From assembly GCF_014656055.1 (NCBI RefSeq), contig NZ_BNBR01000001.1, positions 1,364,001 through 1,428,000 on the forward strand: a stretch of 64,000 nucleotides of DNA, read 5' to 3'. Shown here piece after piece: positions 25,933 to 34,484 of this stretch. The number at the start of each line of letters is the position of its first letter. Position 1 is the first letter of the stretch. A program made the translations under genes and the position numbers. Source of the stretch: Streptomyces griseosporeus. GTDB lineage: Bacteria; Actinomycetota; Actinomycetes; Streptomycetales; Streptomycetaceae. The notes beneath the pieces are model-generated. The model was not told where the DNA came from, ran no database searches, and was given only the letters and a program-made list of their open reading frames with translations.

Positions 25933-27051
25933 ATGGATCTCGCCTTCCTGCATCCACTGTACGAACAAACCGGGCCCTGGGCCTCCGTGTACGTGGACCT
26001 GTCCCGCCATGCGGAGGACCGGCGGGAGGAGCGCCGGCCGACGGCGCGCGCGGTGGCCCGGGAGCTGGCGTCGCAGGGGGCGGACGAGGCGACCTGCCGG
26101 GCGGTGCGGGAGGCTGTGGAGGATCTCGTCCACTCCACCGGCCCGCACGGGCGGGCCCTGTTCGCGCGGGACGGCGAGGTGGTGCTGGATCCGCCGCTGG
26201 CCCGCCGCCCGGTGGCCGGCGGCTCCGCGCACTGGGCACCGCTGCCGCATGTGTCGCCGCTGCTGGAGCTGGCGGCCGAGGACCCGGTGTGCGTGGTCGC
26301 CTACATCGACCGCAAGGGCGCGGACTTCGAGCTGCGCAGCGGGCTGGGCGGCCATGAGGCGGGCGCGGTGACGGGCGGGCCGTGGCCGGTGCACCGGACG
26401 GGTTCGGCGGACTGGTCGGAGCGGCACTTCCAGCTGCGGGTGGAGAACACCTGGGACCACAACGCGGCGGAGATCGCCGACGCGCTCGCCGTCTGCCAGG
26501 AGGAGACCCGGGCGGACGTGCTGATCCTGGTGGGGGACGACCGTGAGCGGCGGGCCGTCCACGACCGGCTGCCGCGGCGGCTGCACGACCGGCTGGTGGG
26601 GGCCTCCCACGGCACCGGCAGCCGGCTCCGCGACGAGGACGTCGAGCGGGCACGCGCCGAGCATGTGCGCCGCCGGACCCGGCAGGACCTGGACCGCTTC
26701 CTGGCGGCCCGCGCCCCGGACGGCGAGGGCCGGGCGGCGGCCGTGGAGGGCGTGCCGGCGGTCGTGGAGGCGGCCCGTGAGCACCGTATCGACGAACTGC
26801 TGATCCGCCCCGAGGGCCCGGACACCCACCGTGAGGTGTGGGTCGGTGAGGGCCCCGACCAGCTGGCGGTGCGCCGTACGGAGCTGAGCGCGCTCGGCGA
26901 GCGGCACTCCTGGTCGGCGCGGGCCGACGACGCGCTGCTGCGGGCGGCGGTGGAGACCGGGGCGCCCGCGATCTCGGTCACGCCGGCGCTGCCGGACGCC
27001 TCCGAGGACACGCCGTCGGGTGGCCTGGGCGCGCTGCTGCGCCTGCGGTGA
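25933..27051 (+). CDS. Vms1/Rv2629 (baeRF) family ribosome-associated protein
   Basis: A 372-residue protein of the Vms1/Rv2629 family, an eRF1-like fold proposed for ribosome hibernation or peptidyl-tRNA release under stress. Recognised from MDLAFLHPLYEQTGPWASVYVDL at the start, HWAPLPHVSPLLEL and VVAYIDRKGADFEL in the middle, and ENTWDHNAAEIADAL followed by a C-terminal IDELLIRPE...LLRAAVETGAPAISV region. The family's GGQ-like loop is not obvious. GGGAGGGAG precedes ATG 25933 and a sigma-B-like promoter lies upstream, consistent with stress or stationary-phase use. Confidence 0.85.
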   Translation: MDLAFLHPLYEQTGPWASVYVDLSRHAEDRREERRPTARAVARELASQGADEATCRAVREAVEDLVHSTGPHGRALFARDGEVVLDPPLARRPVAGGSAHWAPLPHVSPLLELAAEDPVCVVAYIDRKGADFELRSGLGGHEAGAVTGGPWPVHRTGSADWSERHFQLRVENTWDHNAAEIADALAVCQEETRADVLILVGDDRERRAVHDRLPRRLHDRLVGASHGTGSRLRDEDVERARAEHVRRRTRQDLDRFLAARAPDGEGRAAAVEGVPAVVEAAREHRIDELLIRPEGPDTHREVWVGEGPDQLAVRRTELSALGERHSWSARADDALLRAAVETGAPAISVTPALPDASEDTPSGGLGALLRLR

Positions 27052-27069
27052 CGGCCCGCTACGCCCCGT

Positions 27070-28689
27070 TCACCGCGCCCGCTCCACGCGCCGCTCGTCC
27101 CACACCGGCTCGGCGGTCTCCCGGACCCGGCCGTCGCTGCCGAAGACGAGGAACCGGTCGAAGGAGCGGGCGAACCAGCGGTCGTGGGTGACCGCGAGGA
27201 CCGTGCCCTCGAAGCCCTCCAGGCCTTCCTGGAGGGCTTCCGCCGATTCCAGGTCGAGGTTGTCGGTGGGCTCGTCCAGCAGCAGGGCGGTCACGCCCTG
27301 GAGTTCCAGCAGCAGGATCTGGAACCGGGCCTGCTGCCCGCCGGAGAGCCGGTCGAAGGTCTGCTCGGCCTGCTGGGTGAGTTCGTAGCGGCGCAGCCGG
27401 GACATGGCGGCGCCGCGGTCCTGGGCGTGCTCCGTCCAGAGGATGTCCAGCAGGGTGCGGCCGTGGAGTTCGGGGTGGGCGTGGGTCTGCGCGAAGTGGC
27501 CGGGCACCACCCGCGCGCCGAGCTTCCACTGCCCCGTGTGGGCCACGTCCTCCCCGGCGAGCAGCCGCAGGAAGTGCGACTTGCCGGAGCCGTTGGAGCC
27601 GAGGACGGCGACCCGTTCGCCGTAGAAGACCTCCAGGTCGAAGGGTTTCATCAGGCCGGTGAGTTCGAGCCGCTCGCAGGTGACGGCGCGGACGCCGGTA
27701 CGGCCGCCCTTCAGCCGCATCCTGATGTCCTGCTCGCGCGGCGGCTCGGGCGGCGGGCCGGCCTCCTCGAACTTGCGCAGCCGGGTCTGGGCGGCGTGGT
27801 AGCGGGAGGCCAGCTCGTGGCTGATGCTGGCCGCCTGACGGAGGCTCAGCACCAGCTTCTTCAGCTGGGCGTGCTTCTCGTCCCACCGCCTGCGCAGCTC
27901 CTCGAAGCGGGCGAAGCGTTCCCGGCGGGCCTCGTGGTAGGTGGCGAAGCCGCCGCCGTGCACCCAGGCGTCGGCGCCGGCCGGGCCGGGCTCCACGGAG
28001 ACGATCTTCTCGGCGGCGCGGGCGAGGAGTTCGCGGTCGTGGGAGACGAAGAGCACCGTCTTGCGGGTCTCCCGCAGCCGCTCCTCCAGCCAGCGCTTGC
28101 CGGGCACGTCGAGGTAGTTGTCCGGCTCGTCGAGCAGCAGCACCTCGTCGGTGCCGCGCAGCAGCGCCTCCAGCACCAGCCGCTTCTGCTCGCCGCCGGA
28201 GAGCGTGCGCACCTGCCGCCACTGCGCCTTCTCGTAGGGCACGCCGAGCGCGGCCGTGGTGCACATGTCCCACAGCGTCTCCGCCTCGTAGCCGCGCACC
28301 TCGGCCCAGTCGGCGAGGGCCTGCGCGTAGGCCAGCTGGGCCGCCTCGTCGTCGACCGTCATCACGGCGTGCTCGGCGGCGTCGACGGCCCGGGCGGCCT
28401 CGCGGATGCGCGGCGGGGCGACGGAGACGAGCAGGTCGCGTACGGTGCTCTCGTCCCGTACGGAGCCCACGAACTGGCGCATCACGCCGAGCCCGCCGCT
28501 GACGGTGACGGTGCCGCCGTGCGGCTTCAGCTCACCGGAGATCAGCCGCAGCAGGGTGGTCTTGCCGGCGCCGTTGGGTCCGACGAGGGCGACGGAGGCG
28601 CCTTCGCCGACCCGGAAGGAGACATCGCCGAGCAGCGCCCTCCCGTCGGGAAGGTGGTACTCCAGGTGCGCGGCTTCGAGATGTCCCAT
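27070..28689 (-). CDS. ABC-F family ATPase
   Basis: A 539-residue soluble protein with two ABC cassettes and no membrane segments. Walker A sites are GPNGAGKTTLLR and GSNGSGKSHFLR, signatures LSGGEQKR and LSGGQQAR, Walker B LLLDEPDNYLD and LLLDEPTDNLD; the inter-domain linker is about 80 residues and rich in charged helices. ABC-F proteins act on the ribosome in translation control or protect it from antibiotics; this one resembles housekeeping members and a resistance role cannot be claimed. ATG 28689 with GGAGAA upstream. Confidence 0.9.
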   Translation of the reverse strand: MGHLEAAHLEYHLPDGRALLGDVSFRVGEGASVALVGPNGAGKTTLLRLISGELKPHGGTVTVSGGLGVMRQFVGSVRDESTVRDLLVSVAPPRIREAARAVDAAEHAVMTVDDEAAQLAYAQALADWAEVRGYEAETLWDMCTTAALGVPYEKAQWRQVRTLSGGEQKRLVLEALLRGTDEVLLLDEPDNYLDVPGKRWLEERLRETRKTVLFVSHDRELLARAAEKIVSVEPGPAGADAWVHGGGFATYHEARRERFARFEELRRRWDEKHAQLKKLVLSLRQAASISHELASRYHAAQTRLRKFEEAGPPPEPPREQDIRMRLKGGRTGVRAVTCERLELTGLMKPFDLEVFYGERVAVLGSNGSGKSHFLRLLAGEDVAHTGQWKLGARVVPGHFAQTHAHPELHGRTLLDILWTEHAQDRGAAMSRLRRYELTQQAEQTFDRLSGGQQARFQILLLELQGVTALLLDEPTDNLDLESAEALQEGLEGFEGTVLAVTHDRWFARSFDRFLVFGSDGRVRETAEPVWDERRVERAR

Positions 28690-28879
28690 GGGGCCGCATT
28701 CTCCGGGGCGGGGCGCGCGAGCGGCAAACGGATTAGATCGCTCCTCACGCTCGGTGACGGTGTCCCTCAGGGGGTGCGCCGCGGCAAAGGGCACATCGGC
28801 GCCGGCCGCCGGGCCACGGTGGCGGGTCCACGGCGGTCCGCCGGTCGGGAAACGGCCGCTTCCGGGTACCCGGGACGGT

Positions 28880-30373
28880 ATGAGCCCAGACGTCGATCTG
28901 ACCGTCCCCCTGCCCGGCCGTCACCGGCTGCGCGAGAAACTGCTCGCCCTCGACTCCCGGCTGTTCGAGTTCGCCGCCGAGCAGCACTGGCCGGGCGGAG
29001 AGCCGGTGCTGCCGCGGCTGAGCCGCAGCGCCAACCACGGTGTGCTGTGGTTCGCGACGGCCGCCGCGATGGCGGCGAGCCGCACCCCGCGGGCCCGCCG
29101 GGCCGCCGTACGGGGTGTCGCCTCCCTCGCCCTGGCCTCCCTCGCCATCAACACCCTCGGCAAGCGCTCGGTGCGCCGGCCGCGCCCGGTGCTGGACCCG
29201 GTGCCGCTGGTACGGCAGCTGAAGCGGCAGCCGATCACCACGTCGTTCCCGTCGGGTCACGCGGCGTCGGCCGCCGCGTTCGCGACCGGGGTGGCGCTGG
29301 AGTCGCCGGGGTGGGGGCTGGCGGTGGCGCCGGCCGCCTTCTCGGTGGCGATGTCCCGCGTCTACACCGGCGTGCACTTCCCGAGCGACGTCCTGGCCGG
29401 TGCGGCGCTCGGCGCGGGCGCCGCGTTCGCGGTGCGGGGCCTGGTGCCGACGCGGGCGCAGCTGGGCCCGCCGCCCCGGCCGCGCGCCGACGCGCCGGCG
29501 CTGCCGGACGGCGAGGGTCTGGTGCTGGTGACCAACACGGCGGCGGGCAGCGCCGAGCGGGTGCGGGCGCTGCAGGGCCTGCTGCCGGGCGTGGAGATCG
29601 TGGAGTGCGAACCGGAGGACGTGCGGGCCGAGTTGGAGAAGGCCGCGGCGCGGGCCCGGGTGCTGGGGGTGTGCGGCGGCGACGGCACGGTGAACTCCGG
29701 CGCGGAGGTCGCCCTGCGGCACGGGCTGCCGCTGGCGGTGCTGCCCGGCGGCACGCTGAACCACTTCTCCTACGACCTCGGGGTGGAGGGCGCCCGCGAT
29801 CTGGCCGAGGCGCTGACGCGCGGCGAGGCCGTGCGGGTGGACGTGGGCCGGTTCACGTCGGGCGAACGGCGCGGTGTCTTCCTCAACACGCTGAGCCTGG
29901 GCGTCTACCCGGAGCTGGTGCGGGTGCGGGAGCGCTGGTCGCACCGGATCGGCGGCTGGCCGGCCGGGGTGCTGGCCGCGCTGCGGGTGCTGAACACCGA
30001 CCGGCATCCGCTCCAGGCCGAGGTGGGCGGCCGCCCGCACCCGTTGTGGCTGCTGTTCGCCGGGAACGGCACCTACCACCGCATGGGCCTCACCCCTGGT
30101 CGCCGGCTCGACCTGGCGGACGGGCTGCTCGACGTACGGGTGGTGCACGGGGGACGCCGGCCGGCGCTGCGGCTGCTGGCCGCGGCGATCGCCGGACCGC
30201 TCACCCGCTCCCCCGTGCACGCCGCCGAGCAGGTGCCCAGGCTCCGCCTGGACGGTGTCGCGCCGGGCACGCTCCTCGCCTACGACGGCGAGGTCGTCGA
30301 GGTGTCCGGCCAGGTGACGGTGGACAAGATGCCGCAGGCGCTGACCGTGTACCGCCCGGCACCCCTCACCTGA
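28880..30373 (+). CDS. Bifunctional PAP2 phosphatase/diacylglycerol kinase-fold protein
   Basis: A 497-residue fusion. Residues about 50-185 are a PAP2 domain with all three motifs: KRSVRRPRP, PSGHAASAA and SRVYTGVHFPSDVLAG. Residues about 205-495 are a diacylglycerol/sphingosine kinase-like catalytic domain with GVCGGDGTVNSGAEV and LPGGTLNHFSYDL. The pairing of a lipid phosphatase and lipid kinase suggests turnover of phosphatidic acid or polyprenyl phosphates at the membrane. It is divergent from the ABC-F gene across 190 bases. Confidence 0.9.
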   Translation: MSPDVDLTVPLPGRHRLREKLLALDSRLFEFAAEQHWPGGEPVLPRLSRSANHGVLWFATAAAMAASRTPRARRAAVRGVASLALASLAINTLGKRSVRRPRPVLDPVPLVRQLKRQPITTSFPSGHAASAAAFATGVALESPGWGLAVAPAAFSVAMSRVYTGVHFPSDVLAGAALGAGAAFAVRGLVPTRAQLGPPPRPRADAPALPDGEGLVLVTNTAAGSAERVRALQGLLPGVEIVECEPEDVRAELEKAAARARVLGVCGGDGTVNSGAEVALRHGLPLAVLPGGTLNHFSYDLGVEGARDLAEALTRGEAVRVDVGRFTSGERRGVFLNTLSLGVYPELVRVRERWSHRIGGWPAGVLAALRVLNTDRHPLQAEVGGRPHPLWLLFAGNGTYHRMGLTPGRRLDLADGLLDVRVVHGGRRPALRLLAAAIAGPLTRSPVHAAEQVPRLRLDGVAPGTLLAYDGEVVEVSGQVTVDKMPQALTVYRPAPLT

Positions 30374-30403
30374 CCGCGCGCCCTGCCCCTCTTCTCGGAA
30401 CTC

Positions 30404-30420
30404 TCTGACGGACCGTCAGA
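30404..30420. promoter_or_regulatory. Perfect palindrome, candidate TetR-type operator
   Basis: TCTGACGGACCGTCAGA: 7-bp arms around a 3-base centre, 112 bases before the methyltransferase ATG. TGACGGACCGTCA-type sites are typical of TetR-family operators in Streptomyces, but no TetR gene lies in the window. Confidence 0.45.
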
Positions 30421-30433
30421 CCATATGCCGGAC

Positions 30434-30453
30434 GCCGGATCTCATCATCCGGC
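30434..30453. promoter_or_regulatory. Hairpin between the PAP2-kinase and methyltransferase genes
   Basis: GCCGGAT-N6-ATCCGGC, 7-bp perfect arms, 60 bases after the PAP2-kinase stop. It may be a terminator of that gene or a second operator. Confidence 0.4.
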
Positions 30454-30531
30454 CGGTGCGCGGTACGGTGACGGCGATCGCCCCGCGGGCCGTTCCCCGG
30501 CGGGGACCGGTACGAGGAGAGGGGCACAGCC

Positions 30532-31353
30532 ATGCCCGAGGCGCGGGAGACGGCCGTCTACACGCACGGCCACCACGAGTCGGTGCTGCGGTCGCACACC
30601 TGGCGCACCGCGGAGAACTCCGCGGCCTACCTGCTCGGTTCGCTGAAGCCCCACCTGAGGATCCTGGACATCGGCTGCGGCCCCGGCACGATCACCGCCG
30701 ACCTGGCCGCGCTGGTCCCCGAAGGGCACGTCACCGGTGTCGACCGGGCCCCGGAGGTCCTGGAGCGGGCGCGGGCCGCCGCCGGGGAGCGCGGTCTGGC
30801 CAACGTGGACTTCGCGGTCGCCGACGTGCACGCCCTGGAGTACGCCGACGCCTCCTTCGACGTCGTCCACGCCCACCAGGTGCTCCAGCACGTCGGCGAC
30901 CCGGTGCGGGCACTGCGCGAGATGGCGCGGGTGACCCGGCCGGGCGGCATCGTCGCGGCCCGCGACTCCGACTACGCGGCGATGACCTGGTACCCGGAGG
31001 TCCCGGGGCTGGACGGCTGGCTGGACCTGTACCACCGGGTGGCCCGCGCGGGCGGCGGCGAGCCGGACGCCGGGCGGCGGCTGAAGGCGTGGGCGCGGCA
31101 GGCGGGCCTGACCGACGTCACCGCGACCTCCAGCACCTGGACGTACACCACGCCGGAGGAGCGCCGCTGGTGGAGCGAGCTGTGGGCGGAGCGCACGGTG
31201 GCCTCGTCCTACGCGCGGCTGGCCGTGGACGGCGGCCACGCCACCGAGGAGGAGCTGGCGGCCGTCGCGGAGGCCTGGCGGGAGTGGGGCCGGCACGAGG
31301 ACGGCTGGTTCGCGGTGCTGCACGGGGAGATCCTGTGCCGAAAGGATGCGTGA
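30532..31353 (+). CDS. Class I SAM-dependent methyltransferase (UbiE-like)
   Basis: A 273-residue methyltransferase. Motif I ILDIGCGPGTITADLA, the acidic residue in VTGVDRAPEVL, and YADASFDVVHAHQVLQHV and TRPGGIVAARDSDY are the Methyltransf_11 pattern. The N-terminus YTHGHHESVLRSHTWRTAEN is characteristic of a group seen across actinobacteria, substrate unknown. It is preceded by GAGAGGGG. A palindromic TetR-like site and a hairpin lie upstream. Confidence 0.88.
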   Translation: MPEARETAVYTHGHHESVLRSHTWRTAENSAAYLLGSLKPHLRILDIGCGPGTITADLAALVPEGHVTGVDRAPEVLERARAAAGERGLANVDFAVADVHALEYADASFDVVHAHQVLQHVGDPVRALREMARVTRPGGIVAARDSDYAAMTWYPEVPGLDGWLDLYHRVARAGGGEPDAGRRLKAWARQAGLTDVTATSSTWTYTTPEERRWWSELWAERTVASSYARLAVDGGHATEEELAAVAEAWREWGRHEDGWFAVLHGEILCRKDA

Positions 31354-31407
31354 ATCCCCGTTTTCCGGGCGTATTTCGGGAAACCCGGATCGCAGGAGGT
31401 TCACATT

Positions 31408-31581
31408 ATGGTTCCCATTCTGCTCGTACTGCTTCTGGCGATAATCCTTTTCGGCGTCGGATTCGCAGTGAAGGCGCTCTGGTGGATCGCACTCGCGGTT
31501 CTGGTCGTGTGGCTGCTGGGGTTCCTGTTCCGTGGTGCCTCGACGGCCGGCGGCGGGCGGGCCCGCTGGTACAGGTGGTGA
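31408..31581 (+). CDS. Small hydrophobic membrane protein (57 aa)
   Basis: A 57-residue protein, MVPILLVLLLAIILFGVGFA followed by a second hydrophobic stretch (LWWIALAVLVVWLLGFLF) and a short basic tail ending RARWYRW. AGGAGG lies 8 bases before ATG 31408, strong support for translation. Such hydrophobic peptides are common beside gas vesicle and stress genes in Streptomyces. It is 54 bases after the methyltransferase and converges on gvpK. Confidence 0.75.
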   Translation: MVPILLVLLLAIILFGVGFAVKALWWIALAVLVVWLLGFLFRGASTAGGGRARWYRW

Positions 31582-31644
31582 CACACCGGCACAGGTGGTG
31601 GTGAGGTGACCCGGGCGGTCACTCCCGGGGGCACCCGGGGGCCG

Positions 31645-31929
31645 TCACTCCCGGGGCAGCAGCGGCCCGAGCGGCCCGAGGTCCAGATTCAGGTCCTCGG
31701 GCCGCAGTCCGTAGCGGTCCCGCAGCTCGGACATGCGGTCCTCCAGCAGCATCAGCGTCAGCCCGATCCGCTCCTCCTGGTCCTCGCTCAGGTCGCCGGC
31801 GTCGAACCGGCGCAGCGCCTGCCGCTCCATCAGCTGCCGCAGCAGCTCCACCACGGTCAGGACGAGTTTGACGAGGTCCCGCTCGACGGTGTCGGGATCG
31901 AGGTCCAGCCGGTTGCGCGGGGCGGTCAC
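31645..31929 (-). CDS. gvpK: Gas vesicle protein GvpK
   Basis: A 94-residue member of the GvpK family (DLDPDTVERDLVKLVLTVVEL, LLRQLMERQALRRFDAGDLS, IGLTLMLLEDRM), an accessory protein for gas vesicle assembly. Last gene of the operon; its start overlaps the gvpS stop by 4 bases. A small hairpin (GTGACC-N5-GGTCAC, 31606-31622) follows. Confidence 0.93.
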   Translation of the reverse strand: MTAPRNRLDLDPDTVERDLVKLVLTVVELLRQLMERQALRRFDAGDLSEDQEERIGLTLMLLEDRMSELRDRYGLRPEDLNLDLGPLGPLLPRE

Positions 31930-32114
31930 TGGGAGTCTCCGAAGGGCGAGGGCACCTGGGCGTTGACGGAACTGATCAGGGCGTTCAGGTCGATGCGGAC
32001 GAGGTCGACGTCCGCGATGCGCAGGGTCAGGTCGCCGACGATGACGACACCGCCGGCGAGCAGCCGGTCCAGCAGGTCCACGAGGGCCACCTCACGGCGT
32101 TCGACGACGGTCAC
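31926..32114 (-). CDS. gvpS: Gas vesicle protein GvpS (GvpA/J-like)
   Basis: A 62-residue GvpA-like protein: VALVDLLDRLLAGGVVIVGDL and IADVDLVRIDLNALISSV, the minimal GvpA/GvpJ fold. GvpS-type proteins are thought to seed or cap the vesicle shell. GTG 32114 overlaps the gvpL stop (GTGA). Confidence 0.9.
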   Translation of the reverse strand: MTVVERREVALVDLLDRLLAGGVVIVGDLTLRIADVDLVRIDLNALISSVNAQVPSPFGDSQ

Positions 32115-32902
32115 GTCTGCTCCTCCTCCACGAACGAGTACGCCGCCCACGGGCCGGTGAGTTCCACCCGCATTCCGGGCGTCCCGCCCTTGCTCTCGTC
32201 CTTGGTGCGGTCGACCAGTTCCACGAATTCCTCGGAACGGGACCGCGGCACCAGATAGGCGGCATTCAGCACATTGCGTCCGGCGGCACCGGACAGCGTG
32301 GCATTCTGCGGATTGTGCAGCCGGGAATCCTCGGCGTGCGCGCACAGGGTGGCGTGCAGGCGTCCGGCAAATTCCTCGGCCTGCTGCCACATGTTCTCGT
32401 GGGCGCGGGCCTGGGTGCTGCGGCGGCGCAGGTAGTCACGGCCCGACACGGGCTGCCCCGACACCGCGGGCGCCGAGGGCGTCCCGCTCTGCGCCTGCTC
32501 CGGGGACACCTCGGCGTACACCTTCACGCCCCACTCCACGCGGCCCTCCAGCCGCTCCAGGGTGCGCCGGAAGACCCGCTCGCGGGCCTCGATCATGGTC
32601 CGTACGCCGCTGTCGTCGTGGAAGACGGTGCCCAGCCGCAGCGGCAGCGGTGTGGTGACGACCGTGAGCGCGTCGATCACGCCCTGGTGGGCGCGGGCGG
32701 TCGCGGTCAGCCAGTCGAGGTCCTCCAGGTGGGCGCGCAGCGGTTCCTCGGCGAAGTCGCTCGCCGGGACCTCGCTGAACACGGCGACCAGGCCATGGTG
32801 GACCAGCTGCCGGGGCGGCGCGCCGGCCACCCCCGTCAGCTGTGCCTGCAGGGGCGCGCCGAAGGGGCGGCAGACCGCGTACACGTACCGCAGTCCGGTC
32901 AT
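32111..32902 (-). CDS. gvpL: Gas vesicle protein GvpL (GvpF/L family)
   Basis: A 263-residue GvpF/L family protein: YVYAVCRPFG at the start, LPLRLGTVFHDD, RLEGRVEWGVKVYAEV and LTGPWAAYSFVEE at the C-terminus. These ferredoxin-like two-domain proteins act as assembly factors or chaperones of GvpA. ATG 32902 overlaps the gvpJ stop by 4 bases. Confidence 0.93.
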   Translation of the reverse strand: MTGLRYVYAVCRPFGAPLQAQLTGVAGAPPRQLVHHGLVAVFSEVPASDFAEEPLRAHLEDLDWLTATARAHQGVIDALTVVTTPLPLRLGTVFHDDSGVRTMIEARERVFRRTLERLEGRVEWGVKVYAEVSPEQAQSGTPSAPAVSGQPVSGRDYLRRRSTQARAHENMWQQAEEFAGRLHATLCAHAEDSRLHNPQNATLSGAAGRNVLNAAYLVPRSRSEEFVELVDRTKDESKGGTPGMRVELTGPWAAYSFVEEEQT

Positions 32903-33255
32903 GAGGCCTCCTCAGGGCCGTGGGCCCGGCTGCGGGGCCGGCCGCTCTCCAGCTCGGCCAGCCGGGCCCGCAGCTCTGCGTTCTCACGGGCGAGTTCGTC
33001 GCGGCGGGCACCGCTGGAGAGGGCCGGATCGGTCTCCCACCAGTCGATGCCCATCTCCTTGGCCTTGTCGACGGAGGCGACGATGAGCCGCAGCTTGACG
33101 GTGAGCAGTTCGATGTCGAGCAGGTTGATCCGGATGTCCCCCGCGATCACGACACCCTTGTCCAGGACGCGCTCGAGGATGTCGGCGAGGTTGGCCCCGC
33201 CGCCGCTCCCGTAGGGCTCGGGCAGCCGTCCGGCCATGGGGCTCGGCTGGGTCAT
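32899..33255 (-). CDS. gvpJ: Gas vesicle protein GvpJ (GvpA family)
   Basis: A 118-residue GvpA-family protein: NLADILERVLDKGVVIAGDI then IRINLLDIELLTVKLRLIVA, with an extended C-terminus containing a short coiled-coil (RDELARENAELRARLAELE). GvpJ is a minor shell or nucleation protein. ATG 33255 overlaps the gvpZ stop. Confidence 0.93.
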   Translation of the reverse strand: MTQPSPMAGRLPEPYGSGGGANLADILERVLDKGVVIAGDIRINLLDIELLTVKLRLIVASVDKAKEMGIDWWETDPALSSGARRDELARENAELRARLAELESGRPRSRAHGPEEAS

Positions 33256-34484
33256 CGCCTGCTCCCCGAACGGGAGTACTCGTCCTCGTCCTCCTCGGCG
33301 TCCTCGTACTCCTCCTCGTCACCCTCGGGCTCGTAGCCCTCCTCGGGCTCCTCCTCGTCCTCCTCCTCGTCCTCGTCGTAGGCGTCCTGGTCCTCGGAGG
33401 TCTCCTCGCCGTACGGCTCCTCGTCCTCCTCGGCGGCAGGGGCGCCCTCGCCTTCCTCGTCCTCCTCGTACTCCTCTTCCTCGTCCTCGGGCGCCTCGTC
33501 GGACTCCTCGTCCTCGTCACGGGCTTCCCGGCCGGACTCCTCGTCCTCGGACTCCTCGCCCGACTCCTCGGACTCCTCGCCCGACTCCTCGGCTTCCTCC
33601 GCCTCCAGGGCTTCCTCGTGGCTGCGGACGACCTCGCCGTCCTCGATCTCGCCGCGCCAGCCCTCGTCCACCTCTCCCTTGAGGGTGATGAAGCGGGCGT
33701 AGTGCTTCAGGTCGAGACGGGCCCGGCGGCCCTGGGCACGCCAGATGTTGCCGGTCTTCTCGAAGAGGCCGGAGGGGTAGTACTCGATCACCAGCAGGAC
33801 GCGGGTGAGGTTGTCCGCCAGCCGGTGGAAGGTGACGGCGCCCTTGGTGGAGCCCTTGGCGCCCTCCGACGTCCAGGCAATGCGCTGGTCGGGGATCTGC
33901 TCGGTGGTGGTCGCCTTCCAGCTGCGGCTCGACCACCAGACCTTCGCCTGCCAGTCGGAGTGGGTGTCGTCGGCGCGGCTCGCGCTCTTGACGCCCTTGG
34001 CGAAGCTGCTGAAGTCCTGGTACCGGGTCCACTGGTCGTAGGCGGTGCGCAGCGGCACGCCGACGTCGATGGACTCGATGATCACGGTCGGCTTGTTGCC
34101 GGCGCGGCCCTTGCCGCCCTTCTTCTTCCCGCCGAGGCCCTTCAGCGCCCCGACGACGTTGTCCTTGGCACGCGTGGCTCCCACCTCCAGGGCGGTGCGC
34201 AGCGGGCCCTTGCCCTCGGCCAGCTTGCGGCCGCCGTCGAGGGCCAGCTTGGCGAAGCCGGGACTGTTGCCCTCGGCTATGTCGTTCAGCTTCCCGGTCG
34301 TCTCGCCGAGCTTGCGCCCGACGCCGGTCAGCATCCGGGTCGCCTGGGCGGCGAGGTAGTCCTGCAGTTCCGCCTTGAGCCGGTCCGCGGCCTCGCTGTG
34401 GGCCAGGTCCGACAGCGGGTTGCCGTTGCCGCCCGCCGCTCCCCGCGCGGCCGAGCCGGCCGATCCCAGGGTGTCGGTCATCAC
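33252..34484 (-). CDS. gvpZ: GvpZ-type SRPBCC protein with a long acidic tail
   Basis: A 410-residue protein in the gvpZ position of the Streptomyces cluster. The N-terminal third is helical and Ala/Gly/Lys-rich. Residues about 130-275 form an SRPBCC (polyketide cyclase/dehydrase-like) domain: VIIESIDVGVPLRTAYDQWT, FHRLADNLTRVLLVIEYYP, and KHYARFITLKGEVDEGWRGE. The last ~120 residues are almost wholly Glu/Asp with scattered Ser/Tyr. The ligand of the domain is unknown. The neighbouring GvpY has a strongly basic tail. GTG 34484 overlaps the gvpY stop; ATG 34481 is one codon inside. Confidence 0.85.
   Translation of the reverse strand: MMTDTLGSAGSAARGAAGGNGNPLSDLAHSEAADRLKAELQDYLAAQATRMLTGVGRKLGETTGKLNDIAEGNSPGFAKLALDGGRKLAEGKGPLRTALEVGATRAKDNVVGALKGLGGKKKGGKGRAGNKPTVIIESIDVGVPLRTAYDQWTRYQDFSSFAKGVKSASRADDTHSDWQAKVWWSSRSWKATTTEQIPDQRIAWTSEGAKGSTKGAVTFHRLADNLTRVLLVIEYYPSGLFEKTGNIWRAQGRRARLDLKHYARFITLKGEVDEGWRGEIEDGEVVRSHEEALEAEEAEESGEESEESGEESEDEESGREARDEDEESDEAPEDEEEEYEEDEEGEGAPAAEEDEEPYGEETSEDQDAYDEDEEEDEEEPEEGYEPEGDEEEYEDAEEDEDEYSRSGSRR

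Noticed and set aside
27070..28689. ABC-F gene as an antibiotic resistance determinant
   Set aside because: No biosynthetic cluster nearby and no residue diagnostic of resistance; ABC-F proteins are abundant and housekeeping members are common.
28864..28869. GGGTAC before the PAP2-kinase gene as a sigma-B promoter
   Set aside because: No GNNT at 14-16 bases upstream (nearest T gives 18), and the TSS would fall almost on the ATG.
27184..30408. A long plus-strand open frame (over 1,000 codons) across the ABC-F gene and the PAP2-kinase gene
   Set aside because: The ABC-F gene on the minus strand and the correct plus frame of the PAP2-kinase account for it; composition is Gly/Ala/Arg filler.
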